A DNA stretch of 64,000 nt, from positions 1 through 64,000 of the forward strand of contig CAIMSU010000280.1 of the NCBI GenBank assembly GCA_903844155.1, written 5' to 3'. This document shows, in pieces, positions 20,294 to 29,702 of the stretch; position 1 is the first letter of the stretch, and each line of letters begins with the position of its first letter. The position numbers and the translations under genes are program-made. Origin of the DNA: an uncultured Pseudomonadota bacterium (lineage in GTDB: Bacteria > Myxococcota_A > UBA796 > SXON01). The notes beneath the pieces are model-generated. The model saw nothing but the letters and a program-made list of their open reading frames with translations. It was not told where the DNA came from and did no database searches.

Positions 20294-22454
20294 ATGCCCG
20301 TAACCCGGCTCGCCACCTGCAACCTCTGCGACTCGATGTGCGGCATCCGGGTCGACGTGGAGCCGGGCGAGGGTGGCGCGTCGGACCGGGTGACGGGCGT
20401 ACGGGGCGACCCGGAGGACCCGCTGTCGGGCGGGCATGTCTGCCCGAAGGTCGCTGGGCTGGTGGAGCTGCTCGACGACCCGGATCGCGTCCGCTCACCG
20501 ATGATCCGCGACGGGACGGCTTGGCGCGAGGCGACCTGGGAGGAGGCGCTCACCGCCGCAGTCGAGCCGTTGCGCGCGATTCGCAGGAAATACGGGCGAC
20601 ACGCCGTTGGCCTGTACGTCGGCACGCCGGTCGTCCACGCCCACTGTTCGGCGTTCGCCGCCCAATTATTGACGAGCGCGCTGGGCACCCACAACCGCTA
20701 CGACCCCAACTCCCAGGACTCCAACCCGCGGCTCTACGCCTGCATGGAGATGTACGGCGACGGGCTCACCATGCCGATCCCGGACATCGAGAACGTCGAC
20801 TACCTGCTCGTACTCGGTGCGAACCCCGCCGCGTCCAACGGCGGCCAGATGAGCCTCGGCAACGCACGCGCGCGGTTCGCGGCATTGAAGCAACGCGGTG
20901 GCCGCGTCGTCGTCATCGACCCGCGGCGCACCGAAACGGTGGCGTGGGCCACACGACACCACTTCATCCGGCCAGGGGGGGGACGCGGCGTTGCTGCTGG
21001 CGATGCTGCACGTCCTGTTCGATGGGGCGAGGGCCGGCACGATCCCGTTGCCGACCGTCGCGGCGAACGGACGGGCCGAGTTGGAGCAGGCCTGTGGTGC
21101 TTTCAGCCCGGAGTCGGTCGCCGACGGGACAGGGATTGACGCGGAGACGATCCGGGCGTTGGCGCGGGAATTCGCGGCCTCACCCCGCGCCTGCGCGTAC
21201 TCCCGGGTCGGCATTTCGCAGTCCGAATTCGGTCCGACGGTCGCGTGGCTCGTCGAGTGCCTGAACATCGTGACCGGCAACCTCGACCGGGCGGGTGGCT
21301 CCGTGTTCCCGACGCCGCCCGCGGACATCGGCCCCTCCGCACGCGTGATGATCGGCAATCGCTGGGGAAGATGGCGCTCCAGGGTTCGAAAACTGCCCGA
21401 GCTCTATGGGGCGTTGCCGTCGACGGCGATGGCGGAAGAGATGGAGACGCCCGGGCCCGGTCAGATTCGTGCGATGCTCGTCCTCGCGGGCAACCCGGTC
21501 TCGGCGACGCCCAATTCAGGGCGAATGGACAAGGCCTTTGCCTCGCTCGAACACGTCGTCAGCATCGACTACTACCGCAACGAGACGTCCAGGCACGCCA
21601 CCGTCCTGCTCCCGAGTCGGCACGTTTTTGAGACGGGGATGTTCGACGTCATCCTCTCCCGCTTCGCCGTCCACACCGCCGCCCGCTACTCGCCCCCGAT
21701 CGTCAACACCACCGACAATACGCGCGACGACTGGGAGATCGCGAGCGAGCTGGCGATCCGGCTCCGGCTCCCGCGCTGGACCTGGGGAATGGCGCGACGG
21801 CTCGTTCGGGACTGGCCCGAGCAGACCATCGACTTCCTGCTGCGTACGGGGCCCTTCGGCTGGTCGCACGGGCTCTCGCTCAAGAAATTGCGGGCGAACC
21901 CGCACGGCGTTGACCTCGGACCGCTCGTGCCGGGAAGGGTCAAGCTGCGGACCCCTGACGGCCTGCCGAACCTTGCCCCCGCCCGCTTCATCGGTGATCT
22001 CCAAAGGGTGAACGCCTGGATCGGGCGGCACTGCGCGCCCACCGGCCCGACGCCACCCGCGCTCACCATGATCGGTCGGCGGCACGTTCGCTCAAACAAC
22101 TCGTGGATGCACAACCTGAAATCGCTCACGCGGGGGGCCGATCGCTCCCAGATGTGGATGCACCCCACGGACGGGCTGGTTCGCGGGTGCGTCGACGGCG
22201 GCGACGTGCGCGCCACCAGCCGCGTCGGCGAGGTGGTCGTTCGCCTCCGACTCACGGACGAGATGATGCCCGGGGTCGTGTCCCTGCCGCACGGCTTCGG
22301 GCAGGCATCCGTGGCGGACACTCTCCGCGTCGCGGGGAAACTCCCTGGTGTCAACGCCAATATCCTGACGGACGACCAGCTCGTGGAACCCCTCATCGGC
22401 ACCTCCATCCTCAACGGCCTCCCCGTGACCGTCACCCCGGCCTATCAAAAGTGA
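20294..22454 (+). CDS. Molybdopterin-dependent oxidoreductase, frame interrupted at a G8 tract (20975-20982)
   Basis: N-term MPVTRLATCNLCDSMCGIRV…GVRGDPEDPLSGGHVCPKV…VVVIDPRRTETVAWATRHHFIRPGG in frame 1; continues GGDAALLLAMLHVLFDGARAG… in another frame after 20982. Confidence 0.9.
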
Positions 22455-22473
22455 CGACGTCGCTTTTGATAGG
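22441..22473. other. Stem-loop on the stop/start junction: 15-bp stem (one T·G), GAC triloop
   Basis: CCTATCAAAAGTGAC-GAC-GTCGCTTTTGATAGG; outer 11 bp perfect. Confidence 0.6.
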
Positions 22474-25204
22474 TCGCGGGGCTGGCCTGCCGTGCGTCAT
22501 GTTGGTCGCCATCGCTTGCCAACACAAGCCCGCCGCGTCGCCCGCAGAGTGCCCCTACACCACCGACGAATGCACCCTCCGGGCCTCGCTCGGCATCCCC
22601 GCAGACGCCCACTCCGTCATCGTCTTCGGGCAGTCGTCCCACCTCGACATCGACTGGCAGAAGACGTTCGACGACTACTATTCCACCTATGTCGAGGCCG
22701 ACCTGCTCGCCGCGCGCCAGTTGATGGACGCGGACCCGCGCAACTACTACTCGATCGCCGAGATGGCGTACTTGCAACACCATGTCGAGGTCCATCCGGA
22801 GGAGCTTCCGGCGTTGCAAGCCGATGTCGCCAACGGGAAGCTCCACATCGTTGGCGGCGGGATGACCAGCCCCGACACGCTGCTCGCCGAGACCGAACTG
22901 CTCACCCGCGACCTGCTGTACGGCTCGATGTTCGCCGAGGACACGCTCGGCGCGCACCCCACCGCCGCCTGGCTACCGGACTCCTTCGGACAATCGGGCA
23001 CGGCGCCCGATATGTTGGCCGCGGCCGGCTACCAGTCTGTCGCCTTCTCCCGCATCGACGGCGGCCAAACCGTCCTGGAGCAGATCAACCACCCCGATGA
23101 TCCGCCGCCCGACGGCTCTACCGTCGCTGCGTTGCTCGCGGCCGGCTCTGCGGATTTCGTCTGGCAGGGCACAGGCGGCGGCAGTGTCCTGGCACACTAC
23201 ATGGCAGCGCCCCGCCTGTACTGTCAGGGCGACAACATCGACTACAACGAGATCATGGAGATGCCGGGCGGGCACATCGGCCCGAAGGATGACTCGGCCG
23301 ACTTCACGGACAGTCGGATCGACCAATACATCGGAGAGCTGACACCCTGGTCGCCCGACCTCGCGCCAGACGAGGGCGGGCTGCACTTGATGTTCGTCCC
23401 GATCGGCTGCGACTTCGAGCCGGCGAACGAGCAATTACTGGCGTACCTCGACGGCTACAACGAACGGCAGTACCCTGCGAGCGGCGTCTGGGCGGTCGCC
23501 GCGCCGTTCGACGACTACGCCGCGCTCGTCGCCCCGCACGAGGATGCCCTACCGACGGTGACGGGCGAGCTATCGCCTTACTTCATGGGCTTTTACGGCA
23601 CGCGCGCGGACATCAAGCGCCGGGTGCGCGAGGCCACGCGCCCGTTCCTGACCGCGGAGGCGTTCGCGACCGTCCTCACCGACGGCGCCGACATTGTGAA
23701 GGCTGCAGCGCCCGAATTCTCGCTGCTCACCCGGGCCGACCACCACGACTTCATCACCGGCACCTCGACGGACGACGTCGCGAAAAACGAGCAGATGCCG
23801 CTGCTGGACGAGGCGGAGGCCGCGGGAAACGCAGAGCTGCAGCAGGTCGTCGACGAGCTGGCGAGCCGGATCCCGGTGATGGACGGGGCGGTGGGGAGGG
23901 TGTTGGTGTTGAATGCGACGTCCGGGACGCAATCAGGCGTGGTCCAATTTTCGGTCCCGCTCGTCGATGGCGCCGCGCCGACGCTGGATCTCGTCTCGTC
24001 AACCGACCAGGTCTGGCCAATGGAATTGGCCGGGACGGACGGAGTCAACGCGACCTTTCGGGCGGAGGTGAGCGTCTATGGCTACGGCTGGTCGACGTTC
24101 GACCTGCTGCCCTACGCCGCGCCGAACCTCGACCCGGGCGTCTCCCTGGACCTCCTCGACGCCGACGGAAACGCGGTCAGCGCCGCCCTCGCGACGCGCG
24201 TGGTCCTTCGGAGCCACCGCGTCTCCGTGGCGTTCGACCGCGACGACGCGACTGGCGCGTTTTCCATGACGTCGCTCGACGACGGCGCCGAGCAGCTCGC
24301 GGGACCCTCGTTCACCCTGCAAACCTACGACGATCAAGGCGGACTCTGGCGGCTTGGCAACGAGATGGACGGGTGCGCGCTGACACCCCGGGCACTCGTC
24401 GCCTCCGCCGACACCGTTTCGGTGCTGACCGACTCGGCGCTCGAGGTGGGGGTCGCCTTCACCTCGACCGACGGCGATGTCCGGGAAGTGCGGTTGGACG
24501 CCGATGCCGGGTACGTCGACTTCGCGCTGACGCTGTCTGCGGACGAGGGGACCACGCGAACCGCGGCGTTTGCCCTGGCGGACGTCGCCGACCCACTCCA
24601 GACGTCGTCGCCCGGCGGCTACGTGGAGCGCGCCGCCCAGCGGGTCTACGACCCGACATTCTGGCCAGCAGTCGCGTGGACGCGGGTCGGGACTTTCGGC
24701 CTGCTTCTTCGACAATCCACCGGTGTCCGGATGAGCACACCAGGACAGATCGAGCTCCTCGCGGCGCGGGACGCGCGCCAGGAGCAGTGCGACATGGAGG
24801 GGGGCACCGGGACCGACACGGGCGCACACCGCATCGAATGGCGCTTTCAGACCGAAGCCGAGCCGGGCGACGAGGAGATCGCGGCGCAGCAATTCGATCG
24901 GCCGCTCGACGCTCATGTCGTCACCACCGCGCCCTCGACGCCTCAGGATCTGCCCGAGGCCGCTGGCGTTGCCGGTGCCGGGATGCAAGGCGTCGTCACC
25001 GCCCTGAAGCCCGCCGAGCGAGGCGCCGGCGCGATCCTCCGCGTACAGGTCCAGGGTGCCACGACGGTTGACCTGCCCGCGGGGACAACGACCGCGACTC
25101 GCACCGACCTCGTCGAACGCGACATCGCACCGCTCACCGTCACGGACGGCACGGTGACGCTCGACCCCGCCGACGGTGCCTTGCAGACGATCCGGGTGCA
25201 GTGA
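22451..25204 (+). CDS. Glycoside hydrolase family 38-like alpha-mannosidase, predicted lipoprotein (start could also be ATG 22499)
   Basis: GQSSHLDIDW; AAWLPDSFGQSGTAPDMLAAAGYQ; ADHHDFITGTSTDDV; YGYGWSTFDL; lipobox-like MLVAIAC. Confidence 0.8.
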   Translation: MTTSLLIGRGAGLPCVMLVAIACQHKPAASPAECPYTTDECTLRASLGIPADAHSVIVFGQSSHLDIDWQKTFDDYYSTYVEADLLAARQLMDADPRNYYSIAEMAYLQHHVEVHPEELPALQADVANGKLHIVGGGMTSPDTLLAETELLTRDLLYGSMFAEDTLGAHPTAAWLPDSFGQSGTAPDMLAAAGYQSVAFSRIDGGQTVLEQINHPDDPPPDGSTVAALLAAGSADFVWQGTGGGSVLAHYMAAPRLYCQGDNIDYNEIMEMPGGHIGPKDDSADFTDSRIDQYIGELTPWSPDLAPDEGGLHLMFVPIGCDFEPANEQLLAYLDGYNERQYPASGVWAVAAPFDDYAALVAPHEDALPTVTGELSPYFMGFYGTRADIKRRVREATRPFLTAEAFATVLTDGADIVKAAAPEFSLLTRADHHDFITGTSTDDVAKNEQMPLLDEAEAAGNAELQQVVDELASRIPVMDGAVGRVLVLNATSGTQSGVVQFSVPLVDGAAPTLDLVSSTDQVWPMELAGTDGVNATFRAEVSVYGYGWSTFDLLPYAAPNLDPGVSLDLLDADGNAVSAALATRVVLRSHRVSVAFDRDDATGAFSMTSLDDGAEQLAGPSFTLQTYDDQGGLWRLGNEMDGCALTPRALVASADTVSVLTDSALEVGVAFTSTDGDVREVRLDADAGYVDFALTLSADEGTTRTAAFALADVADPLQTSSPGGYVERAAQRVYDPTFWPAVAWTRVGTFGLLLRQSTGVRMSTPGQIELLAARDARQEQCDMEGGTGTDTGAHRIEWRFQTEAEPGDEEIAAQQFDRPLDAHVVTTAPSTPQDLPEAAGVAGAGMQGVVTALKPAERGAGAILRVQVQGATTVDLPAGTTTATRTDLVERDIAPLTVTDGTVTLDPADGALQTIRVQ

Positions 25205-25240
25205 ACATCGGCGACCAACCATATGACGCCTTGATCGCCA

Positions 25241-26095
25241 TCAGTTCCCGCCAAGCCCCGCCAGCAACTCCCGCAACGCCAGTGCCCGTCCGGCCAGCGC
25301 GCGCCGGACGAGGGCTTGAAAATCCGTGACGCTCAACCCCGCAAGCACCGCGGTGTCATCGTTCGAAACCACCACGCCCAACGCCCCAAGCGCCTGTACG
25401 CGCCCATCCGCGAGCCCCTCGACGCGACCCTCGACGCGACCCTCGACACGACCCTCGACCCGCCCGGCGACGCGCCCTTCTTCCCTTGCCTTTTCCATCA
25501 GCCCGGTCATTCGAACCTCCATCCTTTGAAGTGTAGCCGACTTCAGCTTGAGCGCGCGCCCGAGCTGCAACAACGTGGCGATCTGGTCGCCGCGCTTGGC
25601 CCTGGCGAGCGTCTCGCCCGCGGTCACGAGGGCCGCTTCCCGGTCTCGTGCCAGCACGGTGAGCAGCCCGAGCTCGGCCAACCGCGGATCCGTCAGCACC
25701 TCCTGGTGATCCCGCATCCGCACCACCGTGATTCCCAGGCTCATGGCTCCGAACACGAGCTGACTTGGGAATGGTCGCCGCGCGCCGTCTGCCGCGAGGA
25801 TCACGATGGTGATGACCGGCACGCGATATTCGTGTTGGAGTAGCGCGTGATAGAGAAGGAGCGAACGGGTAAACTCGGCGTCGGGACTGCGCTCGAACTC
25901 GATGTGGACCAGACACCGGCCAGCCGGAAGCTGGACCCACGCCACGAAGTCCGCTTGCACCGAGGCATGCAACCCGAGCGGAAGGGGTTCGACGGCGGTG
26001 CACCCAGACAGCCCCGCCAGACCGAGGATCGCGGCGGGCTCGCGCGCGACGGCGTCCTTGAAGGCGTCGTCGAAGGGCTGGTGGTCCGAGGACAT
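25241..26095 (-). CDS. Rpn-family (PD-(D/E)XK nuclease, transposase-like) protein with GRVE repeat
   Basis: FDDAFKDAVAREPAAIL…QADFVAWVQLPAGRCLVHIEFERSPDAEFTRSLLLYHALLQHEY…PVITIVIL…EGRVAGRVEGRVEGRVEGRVEGLADGR. Confidence 0.65.
   Translation of the reverse strand: MSSDHQPFDDAFKDAVAREPAAILGLAGLSGCTAVEPLPLGLHASVQADFVAWVQLPAGRCLVHIEFERSPDAEFTRSLLLYHALLQHEYRVPVITIVILAADGARRPFPSQLVFGAMSLGITVVRMRDHQEVLTDPRLAELGLLTVLARDREAALVTAGETLARAKRGDQIATLLQLGRALKLKSATLQRMEVRMTGLMEKAREEGRVAGRVEGRVEGRVEGRVEGLADGRVQALGALGVVVSNDDTAVLAGLSVTDFQALVRRALAGRALALRELLAGLGGN
25417..25476. repeat. 12-bp tandem repeat (about 5 units) coding for (GRVE)n
   Basis: cctcgacgcgac x2, cctcgacacgac, cctcgacccgcc, cggcgacgcgcc. Confidence 0.85.
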
Positions 26096-26151
26096 CGCCT
26101 TGGGGTTCGCACACCGCGTGCCACCGGAAACTCGGCGTTGTTCCGGCGGGG

Positions 26152-26167
26152 TGACGGACGTCCGTCA
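26152..26167. promoter_or_regulatory. Perfect 16-bp palindrome TGACGGACGTCCGTCA upstream of the Rpn-like gene
   Basis: Direct reading; a related GTCAGACTTCCGTCAC lies just downstream on the + strand. Confidence 0.45.
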
Positions 26168-26250
26168 GCCGGGGTGTCAGACTTCCGTCACCTTTCCGTC
26201 GACAAGGGGGTAGCCAAAAAATCGGCACGGTCCTCCCGCACGGCTGGCGT

Positions 26251-26874
26251 TCACTCCGTCCTCGCCCGTAGCCCCCGTCGCCCGTCCGCCTCTGCCGCCA
26301 GCCATTCCGCTGTGAACCTACGCTTTTCATCGTCCCCAAGGTCATCGCCGACGAGCGATCGTCGCCGGTCCGCCACAGCTCGTAGGAGGATCGCCCCGGA
26401 AACGGAGACGTTCAGCGACTCCGTCAGCCCACGCATCGGGATCATCACGGCGCCGTCCGCGAGCGAGCGCGCCTCGGCGCTCACACCCCGCACCTCACTC
26501 CCGAACAGCACGGCCACAGGCCCATCGACCGGCAGCGTCTCGGGTGTGTAGGCGTCGTCGGCGAGGTCGGCGACGTAGACCTTGAAGCCGCGAGCGTGCA
26601 GCTCGGCGATGCTCTCGGCAACGGTCGGGAACGTTCGCAGGTGCACCCAGCGCTCCGCTCCGCGTGCCGCACCGACGCTCGGCCGAAAGTACGCGGTGAT
26701 CAGGTGGACCTCGTGGACGCCGAACGCCTCGCAGCTCCGGATCAGCGCAGAAGCGTTGTGTCGCCTACGCACGGCCTCCATGACGCAGACCACCGACCCC
26801 ACGCGGCGATCCAGCGCGCGCTGCACCTTGGCGGCACGCTCCGGGGTCACGGTCCGCACCTCGTCCTCGATCAT
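26251..26874 (-). CDS. TrmH/SpoU-family RNA 2'-O-methyltransferase
   Basis: ERAAKVQRALDRRVGSVVCVMEAVRRRHNASALIRSCEAFGVHEVHLI…VAVLFGSEVRGVSAEARSLADGAVMIPMRGLTESLNVSVSGAILL; start uncertain (26928 possible). Confidence 0.92.
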   Translation of the reverse strand: MIEDEVRTVTPERAAKVQRALDRRVGSVVCVMEAVRRRHNASALIRSCEAFGVHEVHLITAYFRPSVGAARGAERWVHLRTFPTVAESIAELHARGFKVYVADLADDAYTPETLPVDGPVAVLFGSEVRGVSAEARSLADGAVMIPMRGLTESLNVSVSGAILLRAVADRRRSLVGDDLGDDEKRRFTAEWLAAEADGRRGLRARTE

Positions 26875-26939
26875 GCCGACCGCTAACCCGCGGTCGCGCA
26901 GGGTCCTGGAGTGGGCTACGCGCGACATCTGGGAGTCCC

Positions 26940-27233
26940 ATGGAACTGACCGGAAAGCAGAAGCGTCACCTGCGCGGACTCGCACACCACCTGCACCCGA
27001 CGGTGTACGCGGGAAAGGAGGGCGTGAGCGAGGCGGTGGAGCGCAAGGCGACGCAGGAGCTGGAGGCGCATGAGCTCATCAAGCTGAAGCTCGGTGACGG
27101 GTGCGCTGACGACAAAAAGGAGGCGGCGGAGCGCGTCGCGGCCTACTGCAACGCCGCTGTCGTGCAGATCATCGGGAAGACCATCATCCTTTACCGCCGA
27201 CGAAAAGCGGACCCGGCGATCGTCCTCCCGTAG
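26940..27233 (+). CDS. yhbY: YhbY-family RNA-binding protein
   Basis: LTGKQKRHLRGLAHHLHPTVYAGKEGVSEAV…ALEAHELIKLKL-type CRM domain. Confidence 0.92.
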   Translation: MELTGKQKRHLRGLAHHLHPTVYAGKEGVSEAVERKATQELEAHELIKLKLGDGCADDKKEAAERVAAYCNAAVVQIIGKTIILYRRRKADPAIVLP

Positions 27234-27236
27234 CCG

Positions 27237-29168
27237 CTACGACTTCTTGGTGGCCTCGGGCTTGCGGGAAAAAAGCTCGGAGAACTGGGTCTTCAGCGAC
27301 TTCGCGGGTGGGGCCGGTGCGCGGGCAGCGTTCAGACGGTCCTCGCGAAGCGCGTCGCGGTTGTTCGGGTCGCGCTCGAGCGCCCGTTTGTAGCGCAGCA
27401 GCGCGTCCGGGAGCCGTCCTTCGATCTTGAGCAGGTTGCCGGCCGTTGACTGGACCTCACCCTGCAGGACGGGGTCGGTCACGATCAACGCGTCGAGCTG
27501 CTCGAGCGCCTTGGCGATCGGCAGGCGCTTTGCGTAGTACCCGCTTTGAGCGGCGAGAAAAAGGTAGGGCCAGGTCTTCGGGTCCAGCTTTGCTGCGAGC
27601 GCGAGATGCGGGTCGGCCGACCGGAACTCCCGCGCCCGCCAGAGCACCTCGCCCTTGCGGAACGCGATGCGCGCGGCGGTGACCTCACGGTCGTTCGCGT
27701 AGATGTTCCCAACTTTCTCGGCGTCCTTCTTCTTCTTCAACTCGGCGATGGCTCCGGGCGTACGCAGCGCGTCGTAGGCAGAGTTCACCACCGCGAAGCA
27801 CTGCTCGGCGAGCGCCTTTACCGCAGGCGGGGCGCCCGGGAAGGTGTCCGGATGGTAGGCGCGGGAGATCTCACGGAACGCGTGGATGACGTCCTGCTCG
27901 GTCACGTCCACCTTGTCCGCGAGGTCCAGCACTTCGATCGGCGAACGGCTGATCAGCCTACGGCTCGCCTCGCGCAGCGCGTCCACGCGCGGGTCGACGA
28001 TGGGCGCCTCCTGGGTGGTCATGTCCGACGGCAAGTAGTCGTCGCTCTGCAGCAGACCGAGGGCGTTGAGCAGATCGATCGCGCGCAAACCGGCCGTCCT
28101 GCGGGCATCATCGCCGTTGGCGACGTCGTCGAGCAGCGCGCGCAGCGATCGGGGCGAGGACGCAGTGCGGTGCACCTTGAGGGTGAGCGGGTCCAGTCCC
28201 CAGGTCGTGTCGGGCGTGTCCCCGGGGATCCGACGCTGGATCGGCAGGCGCGACCGCCTAGACCAGGCAGATTCCAGCCTCGCGAGGCTCTTTCTCGCGA
28301 TCTGTGCCCCGCACCACCGCGCGACGCGGCCGGGAAGCACAAGCCCCCCGCCCTGTGGGGTCCACCCGGCATCCCACCGTACATCCCCGTCCGGGTCGTC
28401 CGCCAGCGCACAAAGCCAGGTCGCCAGCCCCTCCGTGGCAGCGTCCAGGCAGGCCGTGAGCTCAGCCCCCTGGCTCAAGCCGATCTGGATGCCGGTCTGA
28501 AGATCGGCGATATCCGCCGGAAGCTGGGCCGATCGGAACAGGCCGGGGATGCCGTCGACGGCCACGACGTCCCCGCCGCGCACGCCAATTGCCACGGAGC
28601 CACCCGGGCCGGTCCAGCGGAGCTGACCGGTCGCCCGTTGCCGGTAGGCCACGAACAAAAGCCGCATGGGCCCCAGGGTATGCGCGGGTCCCCCAGCCCA
28701 TTGCAACCAGCCGGGCTGGCTGTCGTCCTCCTGCGCGCCAGGCAGTCGCATCACCGTGTTGCTCGCGCGCGGCGGGGTGCTCGGGGCCCGCGAGTCGGTC
28801 GCAGCCGGCGCGACCAGCCGCTCCAGCGTTCGAACGAGCATCGCCCGGTCGAGGGGCTTTCGGATGAAGCCCGTCGGCTGGAACCCGCGCCGCGCCGCGT
28901 CCTCGAACACCCCGAGCTCGTCGTTGGAGCTGACGAGGATGACCGGGGTTCCGGGCGCCCACTTCACCACCCCCTTGCCGAATTCGATGCCGTCGATTCC
29001 CGTCATCGTCACGTCCGTCAGCACGATCTGGAAGCGACTGCGCTTGAACAGGGCAAGCCCCTCCTCCCCGCTGGCGGCCGTCTCCGCGTCGTGCCCGCAC
29101 GATCGCACGATGTCCGCGAGCATCGTGCGCGTCAGCGCTTCGTCGTCAACTACCAGAACGCGGGCCAT
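27237..29168 (-). CDS. Response-regulator receiver domain fused to a C-terminal J-domain and TPR-like region
   Basis: MARVLVVDDEALTRTML…QIVLTDVTMTGIDGIEF…FIRKPLDRAML (REC); IHAFREISRAYHPDTFPG (J-domain HPD); C-terminal TPR-like ALLRYKRALERDPNNRDALRE. Confidence 0.82.
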   Translation of the reverse strand: MARVLVVDDEALTRTMLADIVRSCGHDAETAASGEEGLALFKRSRFQIVLTDVTMTGIDGIEFGKGVVKWAPGTPVILVSSNDELGVFEDAARRGFQPTGFIRKPLDRAMLVRTLERLVAPAATDSRAPSTPPRASNTVMRLPGAQEDDSQPGWLQWAGGPAHTLGPMRLLFVAYRQRATGQLRWTGPGGSVAIGVRGGDVVAVDGIPGLFRSAQLPADIADLQTGIQIGLSQGAELTACLDAATEGLATWLCALADDPDGDVRWDAGWTPQGGGLVLPGRVARWCGAQIARKSLARLESAWSRRSRLPIQRRIPGDTPDTTWGLDPLTLKVHRTASSPRSLRALLDDVANGDDARRTAGLRAIDLLNALGLLQSDDYLPSDMTTQEAPIVDPRVDALREASRRLISRSPIEVLDLADKVDVTEQDVIHAFREISRAYHPDTFPGAPPAVKALAEQCFAVVNSAYDALRTPGAIAELKKKKDAEKVGNIYANDREVTAARIAFRKGEVLWRAREFRSADPHLALAAKLDPKTWPYLFLAAQSGYYAKRLPIAKALEQLDALIVTDPVLQGEVQSTAGNLLKIEGRLPDALLRYKRALERDPNNRDALREDRLNAARAPAPPAKSLKTQFSELFSRKPEATKKS

Positions 29169-29335
29169 GGAGTCCTGACGACGGTTGACGTCGTCGCTGG
29201 GGAGCATAATCTTTCCCCCGACGCTTCGGTGCCACCAAGGGGTGTCTCCCGTCAGGAAGCCGCCAGCTTTTTCGGTCCCTGCTCCCCGATCCCAGCCTCA
29301 AAGTCCAAAAACCCGCATCCCCAACGGAGTTCCCC

Positions 29336-29665
29336 ATGGCCAGCCCGAACGTGAAGATGATCAGCGACGCCGAGTTCCAATCCCAGGTGATCGAGAGCGA
29401 GGTACCCGTGCTCCTCGACTTCACGGCCGTGTGGTGCGGCCCCTGCAAGGCCATCGCCCCGCTGCTCGACGACCTCGCGGACGCGAACCTCGGCAAGATC
29501 AAGGTCGTGAAGATGGACATCGACCAGAACGGCAAGACCCCGATGCAGTTCGGCGTCCAGTCGATCCCCACGTTGCTCCTCTTCAAGGGCGGCAAGGTGG
29601 TCGACAAGCGCGTTGGCTCCTTGCAGAAGGCGGCGCTCGCGGCGTTCGTCGGCCCGGTGCTCTGA
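29336..29665 (+). CDS. trxA: Thioredoxin
   Basis: VPVLLDFTAVWCGPCKAIAPLLDDLA…QFGVQSIPTLLLFKGGKVVDKRVG. Confidence 0.96.
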   Translation: MASPNVKMISDAEFQSQVIESEVPVLLDFTAVWCGPCKAIAPLLDDLADANLGKIKVVKMDIDQNGKTPMQFGVQSIPTLLLFKGGKVVDKRVGSLQKAALAAFVGPVL

Positions 29666-29702
29666 CCGGCGCGGGTTAGTCCGCGCGCTCTGCGGAGTCC
29701 CC

